Assembly: GCA_002726915.1 (NCBI GenBank)
Contig: PBSY01000008.1
Coordinates: 1 to 45,736 of the forward strand
Origin: Verrucomicrobiales bacterium
GTDB lineage: Bacteria > Verrucomicrobiota > Verrucomicrobiia > Verrucomicrobiales > DEV007
Length of the DNA: 45,736 nt
Direction: 5' to 3'
The notes beneath the pieces were generated by a model. It saw nothing but the letters and a program-made list of their open reading frames with translations. It had not been told where the DNA came from and did not search any database. The position numbers and the translations under genes are program-made. Shown piece by piece: positions 1 to 8,393 of the stretch (its first letter is position 1; each line of letters begins with the position of its first letter).

Positions 1-747
1 GAATCGATGAGCCTCGATGTCGGCTATTACATCTACCTGCCTGATGCCTACGAAAAACGGACCCAAAGCACTTTTCCGGTCGTGTTTCACCTCCACGGTG
101 GTCGTCCTGGTTCTGAGGCCAAGTCATTTAAACTCGCGACCTTCGTTGACGCGGCCATCAAGGCGGGTGATATCCAGCCGACCATCTACGTTTTCCCCAA
201 CGGCGGCCCAATGAGTTGGTATAATTACCCGCAAATCCCCCATGGATTCGGCGAAGACGTTTTTGTGAACGAATTAATCCCTCACCTTAAGGATACCTAC
301 CGCACCCGCGAGATGGCCATCGAAGGATTCAGCCAGGGGGGACGCGGCGCTACGCGCATCATGTTCCGCCACCCGCATCTTTTTGCCTCGGCCGCGCCTG
401 GCGGATCCGGCTATGAGCCAGAAAAACGGATCCAAGAGAACGGCGGAGCTGAGAACGAAAACGTGATTTTTGCATCGCGCTACAACGCGTGGGACCTTGC
501 CGAAGACTACGCTATGCGTGAGGACAAAGCCGGCTTACCCATCCTACTCTGGTGCGGAACCGCCGGCTTTAACCACGAGTTCAACCTCAAATTCTCAGAC
601 CACCTCACCGATCTGGGCATTTCTCACGAGACGCTCATGGCGAAGGACGTGGGTCACTCAGCAACGGGGAACTACGAGGAGACCGGCACGAGTCTGATGC
701 AGTTTCACCAGAGGTATTTCGCTCAGCCGAAGATGCCCAAGAGATGA
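1..747 (+). CDS. alpha/beta-hydrolase esterase (5' end outside window)
   Basis: Putative serine esterase of the esterase D/enterochelin-esterase-like group, likely acting on an ester or acylated sugar; the substrate cannot be read from sequence. The oxyanion-hole HLHGG motif is followed by the nucleophile elbow GFSQGG (Ser near residue 110 from the first Met), and the catalytic His is in DVGHS near the C-terminus. The reading frame is open to the first base of the window (Glu-Ser precede the first ATG at position 7), and the usual N-terminal segment before the 'YYIYLPDAY' strand is missing, so the gene almost certainly starts upstream. No signal peptide can be judged. It ends exactly where the convergent DUF58 gene ends: the two stop codons abut with no spacer. 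Confidence 0.8.
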   Translation, partial: ESMSLDVGYYIYLPDAYEKRTQSTFPVVFHLHGGRPGSEAKSFKLATFVDAAIKAGDIQPTIYVFPNGGPMSWYNYPQIPHGFGEDVFVNELIPHLKDTYRTREMAIEGFSQGGRGATRIMFRHPHLFASAAPGGSGYEPEKRIQENGGAENENVIFASRYNAWDLAEDYAMREDKAGLPILLWCGTAGFNHEFNLKFSDHLTDLGISHETLMAKDVGHSATGNYEETGTSLMQFHQRYFAQPKMPKR

Positions 748-2151
748 TCAGAGAAGCTGCCGCTTCTTCACATTGAGGTATTGCTTGACCGTTTCGGCAG
801 AAAGGTCCTCGTGTTCGGGGATGCCGAGCTCGACATCGAGATGATTTAGCCGTTTCCCGATTTCACGGAGTTCCTGCCATTGAAGGTGCCCCGCTACATT
901 CTCGTAGATTCCGGTCGCCTCGTCTGGTTCGGTGCCGGGTGAAAACATCGGATAGGCTTTCTCGGGCCTCACCATATTTACGAGGACGAGGTGCTGTTTG
1001 TTGATCAGGGGCAGTGCCTCAAAAAACTGTTCAGCGGTCAACGGATCACTGAGATCAATCAACATCACGATAAGCGCCCGACGTGTGAGGCGCTGCCTTA
1101 AGTCGATCATGAGCTGTTCAAAATCTGGTGCGACCTGTTTTGACTCGATTGTGTAAAGCGCGTCTCGAACCCGGTTGTAGTGTTCCTTTCCACTTCTCCC
1201 ACGAATGAATTGAGACACCTTGTCAGCGAAACTAACAAACCCAAACAGATCGCCCTGCCTCTCCGCCACCGAAGCTAGAATTAAGGAGCAGTGCAAAAAC
1301 TTTTCCAACTGTGAAGTGATGACATGTTCACCTCCGGTACTACTTTCCTGATAAAGCCAGTCACCTTCAGCGGCCTCATCAAGTGGCACTCGAATTTCCC
1401 GACCGCTCAACCGAGAGTGATCCACTACCACATACACCTCCTGGGTGCGTTCGATCTGGTATGTTCGTGTCACCGGCATTTGACGCCGGGCAGTTGCTTT
1501 CCAATCGATGTCCACATAATCGTCCCCGGGCTGATACTCGCGCAACTGCTCAAAGTCCCTTCCCTTACCAACCTGCCGGACAAGATGGGACCCTTCGTTC
1601 CCCCGCATTAAGAAAATACTGGAAAGTCGTTTGCGTTCCGCGCCTAAGTCCGGATATGCCCTGACTTCTGTCTTGAGTTCATGCCCCTGACGTATCGCCC
1701 ATAAGCCCATCAACGACCGGGTCTCAAGATGAATGGAATCGAGAAAGTGCTGCCCTCGCTTCAGTGGAAGCATGAGGTATGGAACCGTGGCCATTTTGCC
1801 CTCACCGAGCGGCTTTATCGACCGAACAACGTCGCCTTCAATCTTAAAGTATTGAGAGACACTTAGCCCGACTCGCAACTCACTCAGCCGCGGGCCGCTG
1901 TTTTTTACTTTTACCGGAAACGACAACTCACGACCCTTGGTGCCGCGAATTAATTCGGGAGCTTCAACAGAGACCGTCGCCAAGCGCCGGCGGGACAATA
2001 GCAGATCTACCAGAGCTATTAACACCACCCAAAACAAAACAATGATGCCAGTCCATCGGAGAGCGCCGTCGTCAAATACGACCACGGTCATCGCGGGAAC
2101 GATTACCACCAGTGCTGTCCACAGCAAAAGGACATGAGGAACCACGCGCAT
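748..2151 (-). CDS. DUF58 domain membrane protein
   Basis: DUF58 (von Willebrand A-like) protein of 467 aa. Two hydrophobic segments lie at the N-terminus (about residues 7-27 and 32-52), followed by a beta-rich region and the hallmark DUF58 stretch YQPGDDYVDIDWKATAR around residues 206-222, leading into VVVDHSRLSG, the degenerate metal-site strand. Proteins of this type are paired with MoxR AAA+ ATPases, and that is the case here: the ATPase gene lies 14 bp upstream on the same strand. The pair is thought to act in chaperone-like maturation or activation of envelope proteins; the client is unknown. No vWA/BatA genes follow, so this is a two-gene form of the locus. Confidence 0.88.
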   Translation of the reverse strand: MRVVPHVLLLWTALVVIVPAMTVVVFDDGALRWTGIIVLFWVVLIALVDLLLSRRRLATVSVEAPELIRGTKGRELSFPVKVKNSGPRLSELRVGLSVSQYFKIEGDVVRSIKPLGEGKMATVPYLMLPLKRGQHFLDSIHLETRSLMGLWAIRQGHELKTEVRAYPDLGAERKRLSSIFLMRGNEGSHLVRQVGKGRDFEQLREYQPGDDYVDIDWKATARRQMPVTRTYQIERTQEVYVVVDHSRLSGREIRVPLDEAAEGDWLYQESSTGGEHVITSQLEKFLHCSLILASVAERQGDLFGFVSFADKVSQFIRGRSGKEHYNRVRDALYTIESKQVAPDFEQLMIDLRQRLTRRALIVMLIDLSDPLTAEQFFEALPLINKQHLVLVNMVRPEKAYPMFSPGTEPDEATGIYENVAGHLQWQELREIGKRLNHLDVELGIPEHEDLSAETVKQYLNVKKRQLL

Positions 2152-2165
2152 GACTCTTTCTACCC

Positions 2166-3158
2166 CTATCGGGGCACTGCGACCGATTCAAGCAACCGAT
2201 TCACCGCTTCACGAACGGTCATCCCCTCAATTTCATATTCCGGTCGCAAAATGATTCGATGGGAGAGGACCGAATAGGCCATCAAACGAATGTCATCCGG
2301 CGTGACGTAGTCTCGGCCTTCAATTGCAGCAAGGGCACGACTGGAAAGAAGTAAAGCTTTCGTCGCCCTTGGGCCCGCTCCCACCTGTATACAGTCGGTA
2401 TTTCGAGACACCCGGACCAATTCAACCACGTAGGAAATTAGTTCTTCCTTGAGCGTAATTGTGTCGAGCGCCTCTTTAACCTTTGCGATTCCCCCACTCG
2501 TCAGCACGGGCTTCACCGCATCACTTTCTAGGATATTTTCCGGAGTTTCACGGCCCAGACTTTGGACAGCGAGTTGTTTCTCGTCCTCTTCATCCGGATA
2601 GTCCATCTCCACCCGCAGGAGAAAACGATCCTTCTGAGCTTCGGGCAAGGGATAAGTACCTTCGTATTCGATTGGGTTCTGCGTGGCGAAGACCGTGAAG
2701 TTAGCCGGCAGCTCATGCGTCACACCATCAATGGTCACGAGCCTCTCCTGCATCGCCTGGAGCAGAGCTGACTGAGTTTTTGCCGGCGCCCGGTTAATCT
2801 CATCGGCGAGCAGAAATGAGGTGAAAATAGGGCCCTTTACCAGATGAAACTGCCCTTCCTGTAGGTTGAAGACGTTCGTCCCCGTGATATCAGAGGGCAT
2901 CAAGTCGGGAGTAAACTGGATGCGGGAAAAATCGCTTCCGAGCACTTTGGCCAGGGTTCGAACCAGCAGTGTTTTTGCAATCCCGGGCACCCCCTCAAGG
3001 AGAATGTGGCTTCCCGTAAAGATTGCTATCAGTGAGTAGTCGACAACCTTCTGCTGCCCGATAATTACCTTAGCAACTTCGCCTCTGGCCTTGGCCAGTA
3101 TCTCATTAACGGAATCTGCAGATTCGCTTCCGGAAGTTTCTTCCATGACGCGGTTCAT
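2166..3158 (-). CDS. MoxR-family AAA+ ATPase
   Basis: MoxR-type AAA+ ATPase (AAA_3), 330 aa, the usual family length. The Walker A motif GVPGIAKT is at about residues 56-63; Walker B is LLADEINRAP with D119/E120; the sensor region FATQNPIEYEGTYPLPEAQ follows, and the C-terminal lid domain contains VGAGPRA. These ATPases are cytosolic and are believed to remodel or insert metal/cofactors into partner proteins with vWA domains. It is the first gene of a two-gene unit with the DUF58 gene 14 bp downstream. A second in-frame ATG four codons in is an alternative start; neither has a clear ribosome binding site. Confidence 0.92.
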   Translation of the reverse strand: MNRVMEETSGSESADSVNEILAKARGEVAKVIIGQQKVVDYSLIAIFTGSHILLEGVPGIAKTLLVRTLAKVLGSDFSRIQFTPDLMPSDITGTNVFNLQEGQFHLVKGPIFTSFLLADEINRAPAKTQSALLQAMQERLVTIDGVTHELPANFTVFATQNPIEYEGTYPLPEAQKDRFLLRVEMDYPDEEDEKQLAVQSLGRETPENILESDAVKPVLTSGGIAKVKEALDTITLKEELISYVVELVRVSRNTDCIQVGAGPRATKALLLSSRALAAIEGRDYVTPDDIRLMAYSVLSHRIILRPEYEIEGMTVREAVNRLLESVAVPR

Positions 3159-3267
3159 CGCATAATATTGCCCTGCTTAGCAAGCGGATAGTACCGCTTC
3201 ATGGCGGGACGCCACCTAACTCTGTTGACTCCTCAATTTTACCCTGTTGATTCTTTCGGACGGAATG

Positions 3268-3774
3268 ATGCTGATTTCACTGATAGTGGCAATGGACCGG
3301 GATCGAGCCATCGGATCAAAGGCGGGAAATATCCCTTGGGACCTCCCACGCGATCGCGAATTTTTTCGCTCCTATACGGAAAGTAAATGGCTCGCCATTG
3401 GCCGGAAGACCTACCGTGAAATGGAAGGCTGGTTCTCGGGGCATCATCCTATCGTTATCACGCGACAGGACGACTTTGAGCCCTTTGAATCACGCCACCA
3501 AGTTGCCTCGTCACTCGAGAAAGCGATTGCGATGGCAGCTGAAGCAGGGGCTGAAGAGCTTGTCGTCTGCGGCGGGGCTGAACTCTACAAAAGCAGTCTC
3601 CCTCTGGCAGAGCAACTCAGATTGACACGAGTGGATACGAACACCGGCGGGGAACTTCGCTTTCCTGATTTTGAAACACTTGGAGAATGGAGCCTCCAAC
3701 GCTCTGAGAGTCACCCTGCCGACCACAGTAACACTTTCGCTACGACCTTTGAATTTTGGAAAAAAAACAATTAA
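3268..3774 (+). CDS. folA: dihydrofolate reductase
   Basis: Reduces dihydrofolate to tetrahydrofolate with NADPH in the cytosol. Visible family signatures: start LISLIVAMDRDRAIG, the substrate-site block IPWDLPRDREFF containing the acidic residue that protonates the pterin, the NADPH-binding block AIGRKTYREM, and the VCGGAELY motif. At about 168 aa it has the normal length. The frame is open upstream to a TTG at 3247, but the family N-terminus begins at the paired ATGs at 3265/3268, so I choose the second. No thymidylate synthase gene is adjacent. It is divergent from the moxR-like gene, with about 110 bp between starts, and is followed by the dedA-like gene after a 33-bp gap. Confidence 0.88.
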   Translation: MLISLIVAMDRDRAIGSKAGNIPWDLPRDREFFRSYTESKWLAIGRKTYREMEGWFSGHHPIVITRQDDFEPFESRHQVASSLEKAIAMAAEAGAEELVVCGGAELYKSSLPLAEQLRLTRVDTNTGGELRFPDFETLGEWSLQRSESHPADHSNTFATTFEFWKKNN

Positions 3775-3807
3775 GTTCAGCCTTTTTCAAAACGAAATCA
3801 TTTCTCG

Positions 3808-4596
3808 ATGTCAGGCCATCCTTCAACTAAGTTAGGATCATTCGGATTGCCTGTTCTCATGTCTCGTCTTTTACAGCGACTTCCAGGAATTTTCGTCCTC
3901 TACCTGATGGTCGTTCTGATGACTGGTTGTTCTTCCGCGGACTGGTTGCAGCGCATTGAGGCCTCCGATGCCTTGCCCCTTTGGCAGAAGGTGGCGGCTA
4001 TCGCTCTGTCGACGCTTGTCAGCGAAGACCTCGCCTGCATCGCTGCCGGCATCCTCGCAAGTCGCGGAGCTCTCACTGTCACATGGGCGATTACCGCCTC
4101 GTTTCTCGGGATATTTCTTGGCGACTTGGCTCTTTACGCTCTTGGTCGGATCGGGGGGATCGCCCTCCTCCGCCACGCTCCCTTTCGCTGGTTGATCAAG
4201 GAAAACCAAATCGTGCAGGCGGAGGAGCTTTTCCGGCAGAACGGGGCCAAGCTCATCTTTTCGTCCCGTCTCCTCCCTGGATCGCGATTACCTGTTTATG
4301 CCGCCGCCGGCGTTCTAAATTACCCTTTCTTCCGCTTCACGCTCTTTATGGCCATCGCGGGAATGTTGTCTGCGTTTATCCTCGTGATTCTATCCTTTAA
4401 GATGGGTGAGGTCGTTTCTGACTGGCTGCGAGTCTACGAGGCTTACGCGATTCCTGGTTTTATCGGAGTCATCGCGATCGTGTGGCTCACCGTTAAGCTG
4501 TTCGAAATTCTTGCGACTCGAAGAAGTCGTCTCGTAGCTCTGGCCCGCCTCCGTCGCGCTTATCAAAAGTTCATTTCACTAATTTCCCGATCGTGA
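3808..4596 (+). CDS. DedA-family membrane protein
   Basis: DedA/VTT-domain integral membrane protein, 262 aa from the first ATG or 245 aa from an internal ATG at 3859. The conserved DedA features are present: EDLACIAAG in the first re-entrant segment, a Gly-rich GIFLGD stretch, and the FSSRLLPGSRLPVYAAAG motif at about residues 150-170. DedA proteins take part in lipid scrambling or flipping (for example undecaprenyl phosphate) and membrane homeostasis. Odd point: the N-terminus has a basic segment, a hydrophobic core and then LMTGCSS, which resembles a lipoprotein signal, unusual for DedA. The start at 3859 would give a neat signal of this kind. It overlaps the next gene by 4 bp (GTGA). Confidence 0.85.
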   Translation: MSGHPSTKLGSFGLPVLMSRLLQRLPGIFVLYLMVVLMTGCSSADWLQRIEASDALPLWQKVAAIALSTLVSEDLACIAAGILASRGALTVTWAITASFLGIFLGDLALYALGRIGGIALLRHAPFRWLIKENQIVQAEELFRQNGAKLIFSSRLLPGSRLPVYAAAGVLNYPFFRFTLFMAIAGMLSAFILVILSFKMGEVVSDWLRVYEAYAIPGFIGVIAIVWLTVKLFEILATRRSRLVALARLRRAYQKFISLISRS

Positions 4597-4952
4597 ATCC
4601 GATGCCATCGACTATCCTCTGGTTCCGCGCCTACTGCGGCTTACTTTCCCTTCTCTACCTTGGCCTTGCCGGGACAGGGATTGCTCTTCTTGTTACGTCC
4701 CCCGAACAGCTGGCAATGGAGGCGTTGGAAGCCAGAACCTTCGGCATCATGGTGCTTGTTCTGGGAATTCTCTTCTTTATCCCCACTCTACTTGGATACT
4801 TTCTACCCCCACGCCCAGGCGGATGGTTGATCGGCTTCGCTCTCATCCTGATGGGCGTGACTACTGTGGCCCTCGTCCCAATCAGTTTGCCTCTCCTCCA
4901 TTTCTGGAAAAAACCAATAGTGCAGGCGTGGTTCGGGCGAATTGTCTCTTGA
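4593..4952 (+). CDS. small membrane protein, unknown function
   Basis: A 119-aa protein with three hydrophobic segments (about residues 10-34, 48-71 and 75-105) separated by short polar turns, including PPRPGGW before the last helix. I do not recognise a named family. It starts with GTG overlapping the stop of the dedA-like gene (GTGA), which indicates translational coupling; an ATG three codons later is an alternative start. Its tight linkage suggests a role together with the DedA protein in the inner membrane, but this is only context. Confidence 0.65.
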   Translation: MNPMPSTILWFRAYCGLLSLLYLGLAGTGIALLVTSPEQLAMEALEARTFGIMVLVLGILFFIPTLLGYFLPPRPGGWLIGFALILMGVTTVALVPISLPLLHFWKKPIVQAWFGRIVS

Positions 4953-5000
4953 GGCGGCCTTGTTCTAACCGTAACGGTATAGTTCTTTATTTTCCAACCC

Positions 5001-6245
5001 GTGAACTGGATTTCCCTGGCGCTTCGAAACCTGCTACGTAACGCTCGTCGTTCGATCACGACGATTGCGGCCGTGGCGCTCGGATACGCTGCCACCAATA
5101 TTTTTGCGGGATTCGCTGGCTACATGTTTGCCAGTATTCAGGAAGCCCACATTTACGAGCAAATCAACGGCCACATTCAGGTCTGGAAAAGAGGGGCTCG
5201 TGACTACGGAGGTTCGGATCCTGCTGCCTTTCTCATTTCTGACGAAGAGTTTGAGTCCATCAAAGAGATCGCCTCAAAAGACGAACGAATCGACTTAGCA
5301 GCGGGCATGCTTGAGGTGACCGGCAATCTCGACTACGAAGGCAATCCGGGATATTTCTTCGGGCAAGCGATGGTGCCCTCGGAGCGCGAAACAATTTTTT
5401 CCCGTTCCACTGCCCTGAAGAGCGCCGAGGGTCCCAACCAGAGTGGTAGCGCCATCACCGACGACAATCCCTTTGGCATCTCTATCGCACCGGGGATGGC
5501 GGAAAACCTGAAGCTCAAGTTAGGCGCCGGCGTCATCCTGATGGCTCCTACCATTCACGGTCAAATGAACGCCATGGATGCAGAAGTTTTGCAGATCAAG
5601 GATGTTGCCGCCGAGGCGTTGAACAATCACTACACCTTCATGCCGCTCGAACTCGGGCAAATTCTCTACGATACTCGAGGGGTTAGTTCGGTTCGCATCC
5701 TTTTGAAAAATGATGACGACACCGACGCCGTGGTCGCCTCAATCCAAGAGTCGCTCGCTGACGGCGACTGGGAAGTCGTTCCCTGGTATAAAGTTTCCCG
5801 GCTCTACCTGAAAACCAAGCGCATGTTTGACATCATCTTCGGACTCGTCTTCGTCATCATTGCCGTGATCGTCATCATGTCGGTTCTCAATACGATCGGC
5901 ATGGCTGTGGTCGAACGGACCCGTGAGATCGGCACACTGCGTGCTATCGGTTTGAAGCGTCCGGGCGTCGTCCGACTTTTCGGCATTGAGAGTGCTTTTC
6001 TTGGGGTGATTGGGGCAATTACCGGCCTTCTCGTAACGGTTGGCTTTTCCATGCTTATCGGTATCCTCAAGCCAACCTGGGCACCGCCGGTGACGGCACG
6101 AGAGATTGTTTGGGAAATTCACATTCTCCCTGAATATCTTCTATTAACTTTCGTCCTACTCGTGGTTTTCACTTCACTGGCTGCGATTGCACCGGCCACT
6201 CGCTCCGCCAAGCAAAGCATTGTGAATTCACTGGGCCACGTCTAA
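5001..6245 (+). CDS. FtsX/LolC-type ABC transporter permease
   Basis: Inner-membrane permease of the MacB/LolCE/FtsX class, 414 aa, with the expected topology: one N-terminal helix (about 17-40), a large periplasmic MacB_PCD-like domain (about 45-265) and three C-terminal helices (about 275-300, 325-355 and 375-400). The cytoplasmic loop VVERTREIGTLRAIGLKR, characteristic of FtsX permeases, follows the second helix. The GTG start at 5001 places the N-terminal amphipathic segment and helix correctly. A LolA-like gene follows after 13 bp, suggesting a role in lipoprotein or envelope-lipid export. The cognate ATPase, usually adjacent, is not encoded next to it or anywhere else in this window. 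Confidence 0.88.
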   Translation: MNWISLALRNLLRNARRSITTIAAVALGYAATNIFAGFAGYMFASIQEAHIYEQINGHIQVWKRGARDYGGSDPAAFLISDEEFESIKEIASKDERIDLAAGMLEVTGNLDYEGNPGYFFGQAMVPSERETIFSRSTALKSAEGPNQSGSAITDDNPFGISIAPGMAENLKLKLGAGVILMAPTIHGQMNAMDAEVLQIKDVAAEALNNHYTFMPLELGQILYDTRGVSSVRILLKNDDDTDAVVASIQESLADGDWEVVPWYKVSRLYLKTKRMFDIIFGLVFVIIAVIVIMSVLNTIGMAVVERTREIGTLRAIGLKRPGVVRLFGIESAFLGVIGAITGLLVTVGFSMLIGILKPTWAPPVTAREIVWEIHILPEYLLLTFVLLVVFTSLAAIAPATRSAKQSIVNSLGHV

Positions 6246-6258
6246 AATTCCTACCAAG

Positions 6259-6987
6259 ATGAAATCATTTATTCTCATCTCCTGCCTTCTATATTCCCTG
6301 TGCTCTCTCCCTACCTATGCTCAAGATACCGCTCTTCTCGAAGCGGAGCAGGCACGCGGGCTTCTCACCGGCGATAAAGGGGTCCAGTGGACGGTCAGCG
6401 TTACCGGGAACAACAATGCCCGCTTCATTGCCACTTCTCAGGATGGGAAAGTCTATGCCGAGGTCTTTGAACCTGAAGAAGCGAAAGGACGTAAGTATCT
6501 CGCGGAAGCAAAAGGAAACATGTGGTTCTGGAAGCCGGGGCTAAGCCGTCCTGTTTCCGTCTCAAAGCGCCAACGACTCTCAGGAGACGCTGCCATCGGT
6601 GATATCGCTTCGACCAGTTTTGTAAAGGGCTACAAAGTGGTCAGTCAGGAAGAAGCAGATTTTGAGGGTGAAGCAGCCACGATCTACACCATGAAATCAA
6701 ATTCTCTGACCGACACCTATGCCCAGATTAAATATTGGGTCACCAAGGAGGGTAATCTTGGAAAATACACCGAATTCTATGCTAAGTCCGGCACCCTGCT
6801 TCGCAGCTGCACCATGGAATATCATAACAGCGCTAACGAGCGTCCCTTCCTCTCAAAGATGGTCATCAATGACAACACCCGGAGTATCACTCTCAGCTTC
6901 AGTGACGTGAAAATTGGTGCCTTCCCTCAACGAATGTTCGAGCGAGACTATCTCGGTGGACCCAAACCGAAAAGGCCTGGAAAGTAA
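6259..6987 (+). CDS. LolA-like outer membrane lipoprotein-sorting protein
   Basis: Periplasmic protein of 242 aa with a signal peptide (about residues 1-21, ending in TYAQ). The body is beta-rich and matches the COG2834-type 'outer membrane lipoprotein-sorting protein' pattern, a half-barrel fold that carries lipoproteins or other lipids across the periplasm. Recognisable features are WFWKPGLSRPVSVSKRQRL, followed by a Gly-Asp block and the paired strands YAQIKYWVTKEGNLGKYTEFY. It lies 13 bp after the FtsX-type permease, which fits a LolC/LolA-like pair. Its stop codon overlaps the ATG of the M20 peptidase gene (TAATG). Which lipid or lipoprotein it carries cannot be told from sequence. Confidence 0.78.
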   Translation: MKSFILISCLLYSLCSLPTYAQDTALLEAEQARGLLTGDKGVQWTVSVTGNNNARFIATSQDGKVYAEVFEPEEAKGRKYLAEAKGNMWFWKPGLSRPVSVSKRQRLSGDAAIGDIASTSFVKGYKVVSQEEADFEGEAATIYTMKSNSLTDTYAQIKYWVTKEGNLGKYTEFYAKSGTLLRSCTMEYHNSANERPFLSKMVINDNTRSITLSFSDVKIGAFPQRMFERDYLGGPKPKRPGK

Positions 6988-8393
6988 TGCAAGGTCCTCC
7001 CGCAGGTTGGGCTTCTGAACAGGCTGCCCCGGAATTTCCCGCGGACGAGCTCAGCTCGGCCACTCAACTGCTTCAGGAACTCCTGAGGATCAACACGTCG
7101 AATCCTCCCGGAAATGAACAGGAAGCTACCGAACTCGTTGCCCGTCACTGTCGCTCGATTGGGTTAAAACCCGAAGTCGTCGGATCCCATGCTGCCCGGC
7201 CCAACCTTGCCGTTCGCTGGGCAGCTGATCCCGCAAACCAGACTGAGCGGCCTCTTGTTCTCAGTTGCCATCTGGATGTGGTGCCGGCCAACCCAGATCG
7301 ATGGATCCACCCTCCTTTCTCCGGCCATCACGACGGGGAGTGCATCTGGGGGCGAGGTGCCATCGACATGAAAGGCTTTGCCGCTATGGGCCTGGCCGCA
7401 CTCACTCGCCTTGTTAAGGAGAACCCGCCGATCAATCGTGATGTCATTTTTGTAGCGGTCTGCGACGAAGAAGCGGGTACCCGTCATGGTTCTGAATGGC
7501 TCGTCAATGAACGCCCTGATCTTCTGGGAGACAATCCAGAGTATGTCATCAACGAAGTCGGTGGATTTACTATTCATCAGAATGGACGCCGCTATTACTC
7601 GGTCCAAATTGCTGAAAAGGGGGTCGCCTGGCTTCGCCTTACCGTGAAAGGACAGCCCGGCCACAGTTCACTGCCGCTCCAAAACAACGCGATAGTTTCA
7701 CTGGCCAAGGCCATTGATGCGATTGGATCAACTAAACTACCGTGGCACCCCAGTCGGGAGGCTGCGGATTATATCCAAGGTTTCACTAAGCCCCAAGGAG
7801 GCATTGCACACAAGCTCTCGCCCATTCTGCTGCATCCATTTTGGGGACCTCGGCTCCTCCGCTACGCGGTCGCCAGTCCGGCCAAGCGCGCCACCGTAGA
7901 AGGAGTGCTCAGAAATACGGCCAATCCGACTGGACTAACGGGGAGTCCTGCAATCAATGTGATTCCTGGATCTGCTTCTGTCGAAATTGACGGGCGGCTT
8001 GCTCCGGGTCAAACCGCCGCATCACTGATAGAGGAACTCACCTCTATCATCCGACCCGTTCTCGGTGATAACTTCGAGTTTACCATTCTCCAAGAGTCCC
8101 CTCCCGTGACGTTTTCGGCGGATACCCCACTCTATCAGGAAATGGTGAAGTCCCTCCAGAGCGCAGACCCAGACGGCCATGTCATGCCCTCTATAATCCC
8201 CGGTTTTACCGACAGCCGAAACTACGCCAAGCTCGGAGCGACCTGCTACGGTTTTTACCCACTGCAACTACCTGAGGACATTGATTTCGCCACCCTATTC
8301 CACGGCGACAATGAACGCATCCCAGAAGCAGGATTCCACTGGGGAATCCGCACCCTGACCGATATGCTGCGCCGTTTCCTCGTCACTGGCTAA
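6987..8393 (+). CDS. M20-family metallopeptidase (ArgE/DapE-like)
   Basis: Zinc-dependent amidohydrolase/peptidase of the M20 family (acetylornithine deacetylase/succinyl-diaminopimelate desuccinylase-like), 468 aa. Metal ligands and catalytic residues are visible: CHLDVVP (H95, D97), GRGAIDMKG (D127), CDEEAG (E161 catalytic, E162), the region around E190, and the C-terminal FHGDNERI His. The dimerisation domain carries GQPGHSSLP. No signal peptide, so probably cytosolic. The exact substrate is uncertain; the sequence does not single out ArgE or DapE. The start overlaps the previous stop (TAATG), implying coupling with the LolA-like gene. Its TAA stop overlaps the TAG stop of the convergent giant gene. 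Confidence 0.88.
   Translation: MQGPPAGWASEQAAPEFPADELSSATQLLQELLRINTSNPPGNEQEATELVARHCRSIGLKPEVVGSHAARPNLAVRWAADPANQTERPLVLSCHLDVVPANPDRWIHPPFSGHHDGECIWGRGAIDMKGFAAMGLAALTRLVKENPPINRDVIFVAVCDEEAGTRHGSEWLVNERPDLLGDNPEYVINEVGGFTIHQNGRRYYSVQIAEKGVAWLRLTVKGQPGHSSLPLQNNAIVSLAKAIDAIGSTKLPWHPSREAADYIQGFTKPQGGIAHKLSPILLHPFWGPRLLRYAVASPAKRATVEGVLRNTANPTGLTGSPAINVIPGSASVEIDGRLAPGQTAASLIEELTSIIRPVLGDNFEFTILQESPPVTFSADTPLYQEMVKSLQSADPDGHVMPSIIPGFTDSRNYAKLGATCYGFYPLQLPEDIDFATLFHGDNERIPEAGFHWGIRTLTDMLRRFLVTG

Noticed and set aside
4968..4978. ACCGT-a-ACGGT inverted repeat before the permease gene
   Set aside because: Short enough to occur by chance and with no second copy or promoter at suitable spacing.
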